DNA of 64,000 nucleotides from Bacillota bacterium (GCA_017417045.1 JAFPZZ010000011.1:1-64000); one strand, 5' to 3'. Positions 35,853-46,767 are shown, counted from the first letter of the stretch. The notes: a model not told the origin generated them from the letters alone. Numbers and translations are program-made.

Positions 35853-35882
35853 TTAAACGAAGCCGGTGCAAGCACCGGCTTC
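35853..35882 (-). terminator. terminator after ftsZ
   Basis: Perfect 11-bp stem GAAGCCGGTGC/GCACCGGCTTC (35859-35882) with a two-base loop, followed by GTTTAATAAT on the minus strand. Ends the dcw transcript. Confidence 0.8.
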
Positions 35883-35898
35883 TGTATGCCTTCGTGTC

Positions 35899-37074
<1,176 letters not shown>

Positions 37075-37113
37075 ATTAAGGCCTCCTGTTCAGCATACAT
37101 ATATATTGTGTTT

Positions 37114-37144
37114 ATTTTAGCATATAAGGGGCCTGTATGCACAA
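37114..37144 (-). promoter_or_regulatory. candidate ftsZ promoter
   Basis: Minus strand -35 TTGTGC (37139-37144), 19-base spacer, extended -10 TGcTAAAAT (box 37114-37119) in the 88-base gap between ftsQ and ftsZ. The spacer is a little long. Confidence 0.5.
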
Positions 37145-37162
37145 GATATTAACAAAAAGTTT

Positions 37163-38200
37163 TTAATTAATTTGGGGACTGAAGGCTAAATAATTATTGT
37201 TTCCCACCTTGATAACACCGCGGGTTATGCCCTGCTTGTAGTGCTCCTCCAGCAGCTGGCGTATGCCCTGCATATTGGCGATGATGTTGGAGGGAGTCCC
37301 CTCGAAATAATAATTGTCGTAGATATAAGCCCTGATTATGACCGTCGAGAAGTAGATCTTCTTGAAATAGAGGTCGTTCTCGTCCATCACGGATATGAGG
37401 TCAAGGGTGCCCGGGAGAAGATAGGACTGCTCGATCTGAAGGGGCGAACCCGGGGTCATCTCGATTATGGACATGCCCATCAGGAGAGGGAGCGCGGGCT
37501 CGCTGTCCGAGATCCTCAGCACCAGGCCATCCTCGTCCAGGAGCACGTATTCGTCGCCGTAGGGCACTGCGGCGTATTCAGTCCTCTCCTCGACCGTTAT
37601 CCTGATGGTGTTCCTCGGGACGCGGTCTATCTTGCAGTACTTGATATACGGATCCGAGAGTATAGCGTCCCTCGCCGGCCTGGTCTGTACCTCGAAGAGG
37701 TTGTAGCCCGTGCGAAGGCCCGAGAGCTCTATTACCTGAGCCTTCGTATAGAAACGGTTGCCCTCCACCTCGATCTTGGTGACCGTGAAGAGCTGCGACT
37801 TCAGAGTAAAATATGCGCCTGTAAGCAGCATGGCGAAGATGAGGAGATTGAGGAAGGGATGCTTCTTCCTTCTCCTTCTGCGCTTCTTCGGAGCCGGCTC
37901 TGCGTAACCGGGAAGCTCCTGATCGCCTCCGCCGTAGGCCATCTCCTCCTCTAGGCGGTCGTGGGGAGTGCGCTCCTCCGCGTTTACGCCATCGGATCCG
38001 CCGTTTTTCCCTTGATCAGCCTCAGGCAAAGTAACGCCTTCAGAAGAGCCCGAAGGAGCCTCATCTGAGGCCTTCTTTCGATCCCTGAAGACGTCGAGCG
38101 TGTCGGCGCCATACTCTTTGAAGGAGCTCTCGTCGGAGGCTAGGCCCTTCGAGAGGTTCTCCTGTCCGTTTTCCTGAGATATAACATCCCTGTCTGCCAT
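37163..38200 (-). CDS. ftsQ: cell division protein FtsQ/DivIB
   Basis: 345 residues. A long charged cytoplasmic segment (1-115, ending in a KKRRRRRKK cluster), one membrane helix (about 120-137), a POTRA domain starting VTKIEVEGNRFYTKAQVIEL, and the FtsQ beta domain (YCKIDRVPRNTIRITVEERTE). It helps recruit and regulate septal wall synthesis with FtsL. The acidic N-terminal region is longer than usual. One base separates it from murG. Confidence 0.93.
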   Translation of the reverse strand: MADRDVISQENGQENLSKGLASDESSFKEYGADTLDVFRDRKKASDEAPSGSSEGVTLPEADQGKNGGSDGVNAEERTPHDRLEEEMAYGGGDQELPGYAEPAPKKRRRRRKKHPFLNLLIFAMLLTGAYFTLKSQLFTVTKIEVEGNRFYTKAQVIELSGLRTGYNLFEVQTRPARDAILSDPYIKYCKIDRVPRNTIRITVEERTEYAAVPYGDEYVLLDEDGLVLRISDSEPALPLLMGMSIIEMTPGSPLQIEQSYLLPGTLDLISVMDENDLYFKKIYFSTVIIRAYIYDNYYFEGTPSNIIANMQGIRQLLEEHYKQGITRGVIKVGNNNYLAFSPQIN

Positions 38201-38201
38201 C

Positions 38202-39293
38202 TCAGATCTCCAGATCCTGATATATAAGCTCCGCCGCGTCCGGCTTAGCGAGCCTTGCGGCGTTTTCCCTCATGCTTTCGAGCGCCGCGTCGTCGGCGAG
38301 CAGCGCGAAGGCCTTTTCGGCCAGAAGCCCCGGATCATCCGCGAGCTCCTTATCCTCTATCAGCAGCGCGGCGCCTTCGTCCGCGACCGCCTTGGCGTTC
38401 TTGAACTGATGGTTGTTGGTGACGTTTGGCGACGGGACGAGTATAGACGGTTTGGCGCATACCAGTATCTCGGATACCGCTATGGCCCCCGCCCTGCTGA
38501 CCACGAGGTCCGAGGCCGTCATGAGCTCAGGCATATCGTCCGCATAGGATATGACTTCTACGGACGGAGAGAGCTGGGGAAAGTCCTTTCTGGCGCTTAT
38601 CTCCTCGAAATACCTTCGCCCGGTCACGAAAATGAAGCGTATATTCCTGTCTCCTATGCTCTTTCCGAGCTCCATGGCGGCGTCGTTCAGTATGCCCGCC
38701 CCGAGACTGCCTCCGAAGAGCAGTATGAGCCTGCAGTCGTCGTCCAGGCCGAGCTTTTCCCTGCAGCTCTTCCTGTCCAACGCGCTGAAGGCCGCCCTTA
38801 CGGGATTGCCCGTGAGCACGGTCTTTTCGGGATGCCTGAATAGCTGCGCGGACTGCTCGAAGCTTATGAAGACCTTGTCCACCCTGGACTCGAGCAGCTT
38901 GTTCGTCACGCCGGGTACGGCGTTCTGCTCGTGTATGTAGCAGGGGATCTTTTTCTTGTGCGCCTGCGTCATGACGGAGCCCGTCACGTATCCGCCCGTC
39001 CCTATCGCGAGGTCGGGCTTGAAGCGCTCTATTATGCGGGCCGCCTCGCGGCTGCCCTTTATGACGTTTTCAAGAGTTTTTATATTGGCCGCCAGGTTCC
39101 TGCGGTCTAGGCCCGAGGCGTCGATGCCCTCGATCTCATAGCCCGCCGCGGGCACGAGCCTGTTCTCCATGCCGTGCCTGGTTCCTATGAAGAGTATCTC
39201 AGCTTCCGGATGATGCTCTTTTATCTTGTCGGCGATGGAGATGGCCGGGTATATGTGCCCGCCCGTTCCGCCGCAGGTCAGAAGTACCCTCAT
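38202..39293 (-). CDS. murG: MurG N-acetylglucosaminyltransferase
   Basis: 363 residues, full length. GT28 fold with the N-terminal glycine loop TCGGTGGHIYPA, middle LLFGGSLGA and the donor-site stretch VSRAGAIAVSEI plus LVPSPNVTNNHQFKNA. Adds GlcNAc to lipid I to make lipid II at the inner membrane face. Overlaps ftsW by one base. Confidence 0.97.
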   Translation of the reverse strand: MRVLLTCGGTGGHIYPAISIADKIKEHHPEAEILFIGTRHGMENRLVPAAGYEIEGIDASGLDRRNLAANIKTLENVIKGSREAARIIERFKPDLAIGTGGYVTGSVMTQAHKKKIPCYIHEQNAVPGVTNKLLESRVDKVFISFEQSAQLFRHPEKTVLTGNPVRAAFSALDRKSCREKLGLDDDCRLILLFGGSLGAGILNDAAMELGKSIGDRNIRFIFVTGRRYFEEISARKDFPQLSPSVEVISYADDMPELMTASDLVVSRAGAIAVSEILVCAKPSILVPSPNVTNNHQFKNAKAVADEGAALLIEDKELADDPGLLAEKAFALLADDAALESMRENAARLAKPDAAELIYQDLEI

Positions 39294-40426
39294 CAGGCCT
39301 CCGCTTCTATCTCATCTATCGTGTGCTTGGATATGTTGACTATTATACCCATCTCCGCCAGGAAAAGTACAGTCGCATTTCCCCCGAGGCTAACCAGCGG
39401 CAGGGCCACTCCCGTCGGGAAGAAGGACGCGGAGACGACCGCGACGTTAAGTATGACCTGTATGGCCAGATGCAGCGTTATCCCCCCGGCCAGGAGCATC
39501 CCGAAATAATCCTTGGCGCCCATGGCTACCTTAAAGCAGTTGTATATGAGCATGAGGTAGACAAGCAGCAGCGCGAGCACGCCGACGAAGCCGAGCTCCT
39601 CACCTATTATTGCGATTATGAAGTCGTTCTGAGGTTCGGGCAGGTAGAGCGTCTTTTGTATGCTCTGCCCTGGGCCCACTCCGAGGAAGCCTCCGGAGCC
39701 AAGCGCGAGCAGTCCCTGCACGACCTGGTAGCCGGAGCCGAGCGCGTCCTTGAAGGGATCGAAAAAGGTCTCTACCCTTTCAAGCATATACGCCCCCTTC
39801 GGGGACAGTATGATGAGCACGAAGCCGCCTACGCCGAGGGCGCCGACCAGCAGTATGAGCTTAAGCGAAAAGCCCGCTATGAACATCATTCCAATGCCGA
39901 TCAGAACGACCGTTCCCGCGGTAGAGAGGTTCGGTTGGAGAACTATCAGCGCCGCGCAGAAGGCAAGCACTGCGAGCACCGCGGCGTTGGGCTTTAAGCG
40001 GTGTATGCGATCAGGATCCTTCGCGTAGAAAGACGCGATCCAGAACACGAGGCAGCTCTTTATGATCTCTCCCGGCATGACCGTAAAGTACTTGAAATCA
40101 AGCCATCTGGTCGCGTTGTTGAGGGTTATCCCCAAGGGAGTGAATATCAGAAGCAGGAGTACGACGCCTATGCCGAGCAGCGGCCAGGCGAAGACTGAAT
40201 AGATGTGATAGTTGAGCAGACCGCAGATAATGAACGCCGCCATGCCTATGCCAAGCCACATGAGGTCATCCTTCACGTAGTGGTAGTAATTTCCGAACTT
40301 GCTCAGCGACTGGTAATAGCTCGCGCTGAAGACCATAGCGACGCCAAAAAGGGCCAGTATCACGGTGAATATGGTCACGTAGAAGTTGCTCTTTTTCCTG
40401 TTTTTGGTCTCAAGCAGTCTAGCCAT
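39293..40426 (-). CDS. ftsW: SEDS glycosyltransferase FtsW (FtsW/SpoVE/RodA family)
   Basis: 377 residues with about ten membrane helices. SEDS marks: the early GNYYHYVKDDLMWLGIG segment, the catalytic-loop region AYMLERVETFFDPFKDALGSGYQVVQGLLALGSGG, and the late QNDFIIAIIGEELGFVG. Polymerises glycan strands at the septum with the PBP encoded upstream. Placement in the dcw cluster favours FtsW; SpoVE is the alternative. No clear ribosome site precedes the ATG. Confidence 0.92.
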   Translation of the reverse strand: MARLLETKNRKKSNFYVTIFTVILALFGVAMVFSASYYQSLSKFGNYYHYVKDDLMWLGIGMAAFIICGLLNYHIYSVFAWPLLGIGVVLLLLIFTPLGITLNNATRWLDFKYFTVMPGEIIKSCLVFWIASFYAKDPDRIHRLKPNAAVLAVLAFCAALIVLQPNLSTAGTVVLIGIGMMFIAGFSLKLILLVGALGVGGFVLIILSPKGAYMLERVETFFDPFKDALGSGYQVVQGLLALGSGGFLGVGPGQSIQKTLYLPEPQNDFIIAIIGEELGFVGVLALLLVYLMLIYNCFKVAMGAKDYFGMLLAGGITLHLAIQVILNVAVVSASFFPTGVALPLVSLGGNATVLFLAEMGIIVNISKHTIDEIEAEA

Positions 40427-40535
40427 TTATTATCAAATGCGCTGCGCGGGCACGCTCCGCGGTCCGCGGGGAATGCTGCGCGGTATGCGGTCGTCACCCC
40501 TGCGCGGCCGTCAGTCCTGCGCGCGGGGCTGCGCC
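40427..40535. other. GC-rich spacer between ftsW and murD
   Basis: 109 bases with recurrent CTGCGCGG words (at least four) and several short stems. No ORF, terminator T-tract or promoter is evident. Confidence 0.4.
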
Positions 40536-41915
40536 TTATTCTCCCAGGGCGTTCGCAAGCCTTCTGAAATGCTCGCCCCTCTCCTCGTAGCTGCCGTACA
40601 TATCCCAGCTCGCGCAGGCGGGCGAGAGCAGCACGGTCGCGCCGGGGACGGCGAGCTCGCTGCCTCTGCCGACGCATTCGTCCAGATCTTTGCAGCGCAC
40701 TATCCTCTCCTTCGGAAAACCTCCGGCGAGGGCCGCGGCTTCGATCTTGTCCGCTGTCTTTCCAAGAAGCAGAAGGTATTCCACCTTGCCGCCAAACTTC
40801 GATATGAGCTCATCGAAGGAAGAGCCTTTGTCGTATCCGCCGGCTATGAGCAGTATCGGAGCCTTGACGGCCTCGATGGCTTTCTCGGTGGAATCGGGGT
40901 TGGTGCCTTTGGAATCGTTGACGTACCTGACGCCCTTATATTCACGTATGAATTCTATCCTGTGCTCGACGCCCTTAAAGCTCCTAAGACATTCCGCTAT
41001 GCAGGGGATGTCCACGCCGGAGAAGAAGGCCATGGCCGAAGCCGCGAGGGCGTTCTCCAGATTGTGAGTTCCGGGTATATATATCTCGTCTTTAGTGCAG
41101 ATAAAGCGCTTTCTGCTCTGGTTTACGATATAAAACTTTCCGTCGTCTTCTATGGCATAGCAATGCGAACCCCTCGAAAGCTTTTCAAGCTCGTCGAAGC
41201 CCAGCTTGTGCGAGAACGGAACGAGCTTAGGCGTGATATCCATGGCCTTCACGCTCTCCAGCGTAGCGGGATCGTCCGCGTTGAACACGAAATACTGATC
41301 CGGAGTTTGGTTCGCGTGCACAAGGTGCTTGACCCTGGTGTACTCCTCGATGGTCTTGTGCCTGTCCATGTGGTCCGGCGTGATATTGAGTATCGCCGAG
41401 ACCTCGGGCCTAAAGCTGCTTATAGTTGACAGCTGGAAGCTCGACACCTCGGTCACGAGCCAGGTGTCCTCATCGGAAGTCTCTGCCACCGATGTCACGG
41501 GAAGCCCTATATTCCCAACGACCTCGGTCTTCCTGCCGGCGGCCTTTTCCATCTCGCCCAGCAGGGCCGTAGTCGTAGTCTTTCCGTTGGTGCCGGTTAT
41601 CGCGAGGAAGTGTCCGCGCGCGTTCTCATAGGCGAGCTGCAGCTCCCCCGAGATCACGGCGCCGCCTTCTGCGGCCTTCCTGACCGGCTCTATCTCCGGG
41701 GGCACGCCCGGGCTGAGCACGAGCTCGTCGTAGCTCTCCTGCGGGAAATCTCCGAAATAGAGCTTAACTCCGAGAGCCCTGAGCCTTGCCGTGAGCTCCG
41801 GGGAGAATTTTTCCTCAGCCTTGGAATCCCAGGCGGAAACGTCCGCGCTTTTAGCGAGCAGCTCCGCCGCCGCGACGCCCGATCTTCCCAGTCCCAGTAC
41901 GAGATACTTTTTCAT
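40536..41915 (-). CDS. murD: UDP-MurNAc-L-alanine:D-glutamate ligase
   Basis: 459 residues from ATG 41915, chosen for the AGGTGA five bases upstream (a GTG three codons earlier is the alternative). N-terminal Rossmann-like domain LVLGLGRSGVAAAELL, the Mur ligase ATP loop ITGTNGKTTT (about 108-117), and KGTNPDSTEKAI at the start of the C-terminal domain. Adds D-Glu to the peptidoglycan precursor in the cytoplasm. Confidence 0.97.
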   Translation of the reverse strand: MKKYLVLGLGRSGVAAAELLAKSADVSAWDSKAEEKFSPELTARLRALGVKLYFGDFPQESYDELVLSPGVPPEIEPVRKAAEGGAVISGELQLAYENARGHFLAITGTNGKTTTTALLGEMEKAAGRKTEVVGNIGLPVTSVAETSDEDTWLVTEVSSFQLSTISSFRPEVSAILNITPDHMDRHKTIEEYTRVKHLVHANQTPDQYFVFNADDPATLESVKAMDITPKLVPFSHKLGFDELEKLSRGSHCYAIEDDGKFYIVNQSRKRFICTKDEIYIPGTHNLENALAASAMAFFSGVDIPCIAECLRSFKGVEHRIEFIREYKGVRYVNDSKGTNPDSTEKAIEAVKAPILLIAGGYDKGSSFDELISKFGGKVEYLLLLGKTADKIEAAALAGGFPKERIVRCKDLDECVGRGSELAVPGATVLLSPACASWDMYGSYEERGEHFRRLANALGE

Positions 41916-41943
41916 CTTTGTCACCTGTCCGTCCTGCCGCGCC

Positions 41944-42918
41944 CTACAGAGCCAGCGCGCCTACTATCCCGAGCAATACCGTGATGACCGAGAACGTGAG
42001 GACCACCCTCACCTCGGACCAGCCGCCTAGCTCAAAATGATGATGCAGCGGGGCCATCCTGAAGAAGCGCCTGCCGTTCTGCGTCTTGAATACGTAGACC
42101 TGTATTATGACCGAGAGCGCCTCGGCCACGTATATGCCTCCGACTATAGGGAGGAAGAGATCGAGCCCGTCGGATACAGCTATGGCCGCCATCGCGCCGC
42201 CCAGGGCCAGCGAGCCGGTGTCTCCCATGAATACCTTGGCCGGATGCCAGTTGAAGCAGAGAAAGGCCAGACATGCCCCCATCACGGCGAAGGCCATCGC
42301 CGAGGAGGCGAAGCTCTGCGGCCCCTTTCCCCTGAAGATCTGAAGGGCAAAGAACGCCGCCGCAGCGACCGTGACGCTGCTGCTGAGCCCGTCGAGTCCG
42401 TCCGTGAGGTTCACCGCGTTGGTCATCGCGACCATTACGAATACCAGGAAAGGCACCGTGAATATGCCCAGGCTCACAGCCTTGCCCCAAAAAGGCACGT
42501 ATACCATATGGCCAGAGGCATATTCGACCCAGGCGTATACCGCGGCGACTATTATCTGGAGGATGAGCTTCTGCCTTGGCTTGAGCCCCTCGTTGTTCTT
42601 TTTGACGACTATGATGAAGTCATCCACGAAGCCTATTAGGCCGTAGCAGAGGGTCATTATCGCGATCCATACGAAGCTGGGCCTTTCCGCCGCCGAAACA
42701 CGGCTGAGCCATATCCCGGTAAAGACCACGGGAAGTATTATGGCAATGCCGCCCATGGTCGGGGTCCCGGCCTTCTTGAGATGCTCCTTGGGTCCGTCTT
42801 CCCTGATGCTCTGCCCCGCCTTGAGCCTTCGAAGCAGAGGCAGCAGCATCGACTGGAGCAGGACGCCCAGCGCGAAGTTTATGACCAGTATGTAGATGAC
42901 TTTGCTGTTTTCTATCAT
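41944..42918 (-). CDS. mraY: phospho-MurNAc-pentapeptide transferase
   Basis: 324 residues, ten membrane segments. Typical MraY motifs: KKAGTPTMGG near residue 47, FVDDFIIV (magnesium-binding Asp pair), NLTDGLDGLSS, FMGDTGSLALGG and the final MAPLHHHFELGGW. Makes lipid I by moving the MurNAc-pentapeptide onto undecaprenyl phosphate. Confidence 0.98.
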   Translation of the reverse strand: MIENSKVIYILVINFALGVLLQSMLLPLLRRLKAGQSIREDGPKEHLKKAGTPTMGGIAIILPVVFTGIWLSRVSAAERPSFVWIAIMTLCYGLIGFVDDFIIVVKKNNEGLKPRQKLILQIIVAAVYAWVEYASGHMVYVPFWGKAVSLGIFTVPFLVFVMVAMTNAVNLTDGLDGLSSSVTVAAAAFFALQIFRGKGPQSFASSAMAFAVMGACLAFLCFNWHPAKVFMGDTGSLALGGAMAAIAVSDGLDLFLPIVGGIYVAEALSVIIQVYVFKTQNGRRFFRMAPLHHHFELGGWSEVRVVLTFSVITVLLGIVGALAL

Positions 42919-42924
42919 GTCTTT

Positions 42925-44334
42925 TCAGTATCCCAGCTCTTTTCTGAGCCTCGCGGCCAGCTCGTGTATGCCGGTGGCGAGCGAGCCCTTCACCAAAACG
43001 GCGTCGCCGGGGGCGAGCAGGCTCTCGACGAAGTCCGCAGCGGAGTCCATGTCCGGGAAGCTCGAGACACTGCAGCTCTCCTCGGAGCGCATTATGCCCT
43101 CCGCGTAGAGCTCCCTGTCCGGGCCGACCAGAACGGCTATATCCATGCCCCTGTCCGCGATCAGCTTTCCTATGGCAAGGTGGCTCTCTTTGTGCACGGG
43201 GCCGAGCTCGCCCATCCTCGCAAGCACGCATATCCTGCGCTTCGCGTCTATGGCCGCCATCGTAGATATGGCCGAGGCGACGGAGTCGGGATTCGCGTTG
43301 TAGCTGTCGTCGACGAGCAGTATATCACCCTTCAGCCTGATGGGGGTAAGTCTTTTGTTCTCAACGGAGGCCTTTGAGAGGGCTTTTGCGGCGTTTTCGA
43401 GGCTTATGCCGTAAAGATGCCCTATCGCGGCCGCTAAGGCGCCGTTGTGGGCGTTGTGAAGCCCCATGACGGGCATCTCGCAGTGAGCACTCTCGCCCTC
43501 AAGAATCATATCGAAACTGATCCCCTCGAGCCCCAGGTCCTTCGCATTTTCTATCTTCAGCAGAGCTCCTCCGCCTTCCCCGACCGGAAAGCGCTTGAAA
43601 GCCCCGGAGGAGAGCTTATCTATGCTCTCGTCATCCATGAAGGGCGAGTCGCAGTTGTAGACAAGTGTGTTCTCCGGCCCGAAGAAGCTCGTTATCTTGA
43701 GCTTCTCGGCGGCTATGCCCTCCTGGCTGCCTATGTATTCCATGTGCACGGTGCCGACGTTCGTGATGACCGCGGCGTCCGGCCTTATGCGCTTGCAGTA
43801 TTCGTAGATCTCGTTCTTCCTGTCCATGCCCATCTCGAGGACGAGAGCCTCCGTGTCCTCGTCCATGGAGAAGATAGTCATCGAGATCCCGAGGTAGGTG
43901 TTGAGGTTCTTTTTGGCAGTGTGGATCCTGTACTTTTCGGACAGCACGGCAGCTACACGAGCCCTCGTCGAAGTCTTTCCGGTGCTTCCGGTTATGCCCA
44001 CGACCAGGGGATCTACTTCCCTGAGATATGCCGCGGCGAGCTCCATCGCTCCGAATTCGGTATTGCCGCACACTATCCGGGAAACGTCGTCATGTTTTTC
44101 AAAAAAGGCGCGGCTCTGCGCCATATCCGAGACGAGGAAGGCCCTGCAGCCTCCCGCGTAGGCGCCTTCAAGGTACTTATGCCCATCGTTGCTCGGGCCC
44201 TTTACCGCTACGAAAAGCTGGCCTTCTGAGGCCTCTCTAGAATCTATGGCTATGCCGTTTATCTCCGTATCCTGTTTTCCGAGAAGCTCCATCCCCGCGA
44301 GGGACGCCAGCTCCTTCAGCTTTCTGTATCTCAT
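42925..44334 (-). CDS. murF: UDP-MurNAc-tripeptide:D-Ala-D-Ala ligase
   Basis: 469 residues, normal length. N-terminal MurF domain with GIAIDSREASEGQLFVAVKG, the ATP loop GITGSTGKTST (about 113-123), the MDRKNEIYEYCKRIRPDAAVITN stretch and the C-terminal domain beginning DDSYNANPDSV. Completes the pentapeptide precursor. Lies six bases upstream of mraY. Confidence 0.97.
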   Translation of the reverse strand: MRYRKLKELASLAGMELLGKQDTEINGIAIDSREASEGQLFVAVKGPSNDGHKYLEGAYAGGCRAFLVSDMAQSRAFFEKHDDVSRIVCGNTEFGAMELAAAYLREVDPLVVGITGSTGKTSTRARVAAVLSEKYRIHTAKKNLNTYLGISMTIFSMDEDTEALVLEMGMDRKNEIYEYCKRIRPDAAVITNVGTVHMEYIGSQEGIAAEKLKITSFFGPENTLVYNCDSPFMDDESIDKLSSGAFKRFPVGEGGGALLKIENAKDLGLEGISFDMILEGESAHCEMPVMGLHNAHNGALAAAIGHLYGISLENAAKALSKASVENKRLTPIRLKGDILLVDDSYNANPDSVASAISTMAAIDAKRRICVLARMGELGPVHKESHLAIGKLIADRGMDIAVLVGPDRELYAEGIMRSEESCSVSSFPDMDSAADFVESLLAPGDAVLVKGSLATGIHELAARLRKELGY

Positions 44335-44346
44335 GATAACTCCGTA

Positions 44347-46359
44347 TTATTTGTAATAGATGGTGACCGTGGATCCCTTTGGCACGTCCTCGCCGGCCTT
44401 AGGATACTGGTCTATGACGGCCAGCTCCTCGTAGCTCTCGACCTCCGGGGAGACCTCGCAGTTCAGATATCTGCCGGCCGCGTAACCCATCGCGTCCTCG
44501 ACGCTCATGCCGACGAAGTCGGGCACAGTAGTGCGCTGGCTCCTCAACTGCCTGAGCTCCTCCGCACTGTAATCAGGCTCTATGTCCATATACTGAAGCA
44601 GCTCGGTGAGTATGGCCTTGCATATGGGGCCCGCAGAGGTCGAACCGTACCTCGTGGTCCTCATCGTATCGACTATGCAGAGCATGACGATCTTCGGGTC
44701 GTCCACGGGCGCGACGACCATCACCGAACCGATGAGGTCGGTCTTGGAATAGCCGCCTGCCTCAGGCTTGTTAGCCGTACCGGTCTTGGCCCCTATCCTG
44801 TAGCCGGGGATCTTGACGGCGCCCGCGCCGCCCTGCCTGACGTTGTATTCCATGATGCTGAGCATGTCGCTCGCGGTCTGGGCCGAGATCGAGATGCTCT
44901 TGACGGTATTTTCGTATTCATAGACAACGTTGCCGTCGGTATCGCGCAGCTCCTTGAGGAAGTGCGGCTGCATGACCTTGCCGCCGTTTGCGATCGAGCA
45001 TACCGCGGTCGTGATGCTAATCGGGGTGACCGCGATGCCCTGGCCGTAGGACATGGTCGCGAGCTCGACAGGGCCCGCGCTGGTCAGATTCTGCAGCATG
45101 TTGAGCCCTTCGCCCGGATAATCGACGCCGGTCTTCTCGGTGAGGCCGAACCCGGCGAGCCCGTCGGCAAAACGTTTAAGGCCCATGCGCTGCACCAGGC
45201 CTATCATCGTGACGTTGCAGGAATTCGAGACCGCCTGCGTAAGGGTCTGTACGCCGTGAGCCGCGGGGTAGTTCCAGCAGTGGAGCGTCCAGTCAGCCAC
45301 GCGCACGTAGCCCGGGCAGTAGAAGGTCTCGTTCATATAGGTGACGCCGTAGTCCAGCGCCAGAGAGGTCGTGAAGAGCTTGAACACGGAGCCCGGCTCG
45401 TAGGTGTCGCTGATATTGAAATTGCGCCAGACCTTGTTCCAGTAGGCCACTTTCTCCTCGCTGGTCATGGCTTCGAATTTCGCCTCGTCTCCCGCGAGGG
45501 GCGCCCTGGGGTCGTTCGGGTCGTACTCGCCGGTCTGGGCCATGGCTAATATGCCTCCGGTCTTGGGATCCATGATGAGGCACATGACGCCGTCGGCCTT
45601 GTTTTTGATCTTGCCGATCTCTATCTGCTCCTCGACTATGTGCTGGATGTTCTCGTCTATGGTCAGCACCAGGTCGTTGCCGTCCTGGGCCGCGTAGTAC
45701 TGGTTGGTGCCGTAGGAGAGCGCGTTCGCGGCGCTGTCCTTGCTCGTGATCCACCTGCCGTTGAGCCCGGCCAGGTAGTTGTTGTAGTAGAGCTCGATGC
45801 CCGTAAGGCCGACGTTGTCGTCGTTGGTCATGCCGAGTATGTGCGACGCGAAGGTCTTCATGGGATAGCTGCGGCTGTCGGTCTCCACGACCTCTATGCC
45901 GGCGAGCTGCTCGTCCCTGATGAGCTTCGCGGTCTCCTCGTCGATATTCTTGGCGAGCCTTATGAGCCTGCGGTCCGAGGTAATGGTGTCGTAGACGTCG
46001 TCGTAGCCCATCTCAAGAAACTCCGCCAGAGCGTTCGTCTCGTTCTGGATGTTGACGATGCGGTCGTTCTCGGTCTTGCCGTTGGACTTGACAGTGTCGG
46101 GCCTCACCCAGATCGTGTAGCTGGTGGCGCTGGCAGCGAGCACGCTGCCGTTTCTGTCCAGTATGGAGCCGCGGCGCGCGGTGACCACCTGATCCGCGGT
46201 CTGCTGGCGCACGGCCCTCTGAGCGTATTCGTCGCCCTTGATGATCTGATGGTAAGCGAGCCTGGCCGTAAGCGCCAAAAAAAGCAGGCATACGATGCCG
46301 AATGCCGCGAGTATCCTCTTTCTGTTCTGCTGTGTGGTCTTAGCTCTTTCCTTCGCCAT
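44347..46359 (-). CDS. septal transpeptidase with PASTA domain (SpoVD/FtsI-like class B PBP)
   Basis: 670 residues. Short cytoplasmic tail, membrane helix (15-37), class B PBP dimerisation domain starting TARRGSILDRNGSVLA, then the transpeptidase with SVFK (324-327, catalytic Ser324), SCN (380-382) and KTGT (525-528). A single PASTA domain occupies about 612-670 (PDFVGMSVEDAM ... KGSTVTIYYK). The PASTA tail is more typical of SpoVD than of vegetative FtsI/Pbp2B in Clostridia, yet it is the only PBP in the cluster, so it may serve division generally. Confidence 0.93.
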   Translation of the reverse strand: MAKERAKTTQQNRKRILAAFGIVCLLFLALTARLAYHQIIKGDEYAQRAVRQQTADQVVTARRGSILDRNGSVLAASATSYTIWVRPDTVKSNGKTENDRIVNIQNETNALAEFLEMGYDDVYDTITSDRRLIRLAKNIDEETAKLIRDEQLAGIEVVETDSRSYPMKTFASHILGMTNDDNVGLTGIELYYNNYLAGLNGRWITSKDSAANALSYGTNQYYAAQDGNDLVLTIDENIQHIVEEQIEIGKIKNKADGVMCLIMDPKTGGILAMAQTGEYDPNDPRAPLAGDEAKFEAMTSEEKVAYWNKVWRNFNISDTYEPGSVFKLFTTSLALDYGVTYMNETFYCPGYVRVADWTLHCWNYPAAHGVQTLTQAVSNSCNVTMIGLVQRMGLKRFADGLAGFGLTEKTGVDYPGEGLNMLQNLTSAGPVELATMSYGQGIAVTPISITTAVCSIANGGKVMQPHFLKELRDTDGNVVYEYENTVKSISISAQTASDMLSIMEYNVRQGGAGAVKIPGYRIGAKTGTANKPEAGGYSKTDLIGSVMVVAPVDDPKIVMLCIVDTMRTTRYGSTSAGPICKAILTELLQYMDIEPDYSAEELRQLRSQRTTVPDFVGMSVEDAMGYAAGRYLNCEVSPEVESYEELAVIDQYPKAGEDVPKGSTVTIYYK

Positions 46360-46361
46360 AA

Positions 46362-46394
46362 AACAGAAAAAACGGCGCGAAGTCTCCGCGCCGT
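46362..46394 (-). terminator. attenuator between ftsL and the PBP gene
   Basis: ACGGCGCG/CGCGCCGT stem (46372-46393) with a TTTTTTCTGTTTT tail on the minus strand, only a few bases ahead of the PBP start. No promoter is visible behind it, so it probably reduces but does not block expression of the downstream cell wall genes. Confidence 0.8.
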
Positions 46395-46404
46395 ATGCGT
46401 CTCC

Positions 46405-46731
46405 TTATCTGTAGATGGTCTCCATAAGTGCGAGTGCGAATTCCTCGATGTCGGCGTCTCCCTGGTCGTAGTAGACTATCTGATCGAAGTCCGGATAGAT
46501 CAGCCCGAGCTCCAGCGCCCTCGACTCGAGGTTGGTGATGTTGGTCGCGCTCTTGATGCGGACCTCGAGGTTCTGTATCTGCCTCTCGCTCTCCTGTATC
46601 TGCCTGCTGAGGCTGTTGATCTCGTACTGCAGTTTTGCGGTGTAGGCGTTCACCCCTATTATCAGGAGGAATACCATGAATACCGCCACTATGACTGCTA
46701 TTATCCTTGCCCTGTCTTTGAATGCTGTCAC
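46405..46731 (-). CDS. ftsL: cell division protein FtsL-like
   Basis: 108 residues: short N-terminus, one membrane helix (10-29), then a leucine-zipper-like coiled coil (35-70) and the short NLESRALELGLIYP motif of the FtsL/DivIC septum-initiator group. Forms the FtsQLB-type complex with FtsQ. Assigned by layout and position between rsmH and the PBP; sequence conservation in this family is low. Confidence 0.85.
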   Translation of the reverse strand: MTAFKDRARIIAVIVAVFMVFLLIIGVNAYTAKLQYEINSLSRQIQESERQIQNLEVRIKSATNITNLESRALELGLIYPDFDQIVYYDQGDADIEEFALALMETIYR

Positions 46732-46767
46732 TTTTGCTCTCCTGTAAAAGCGGCCGGTCCTTTGGGG

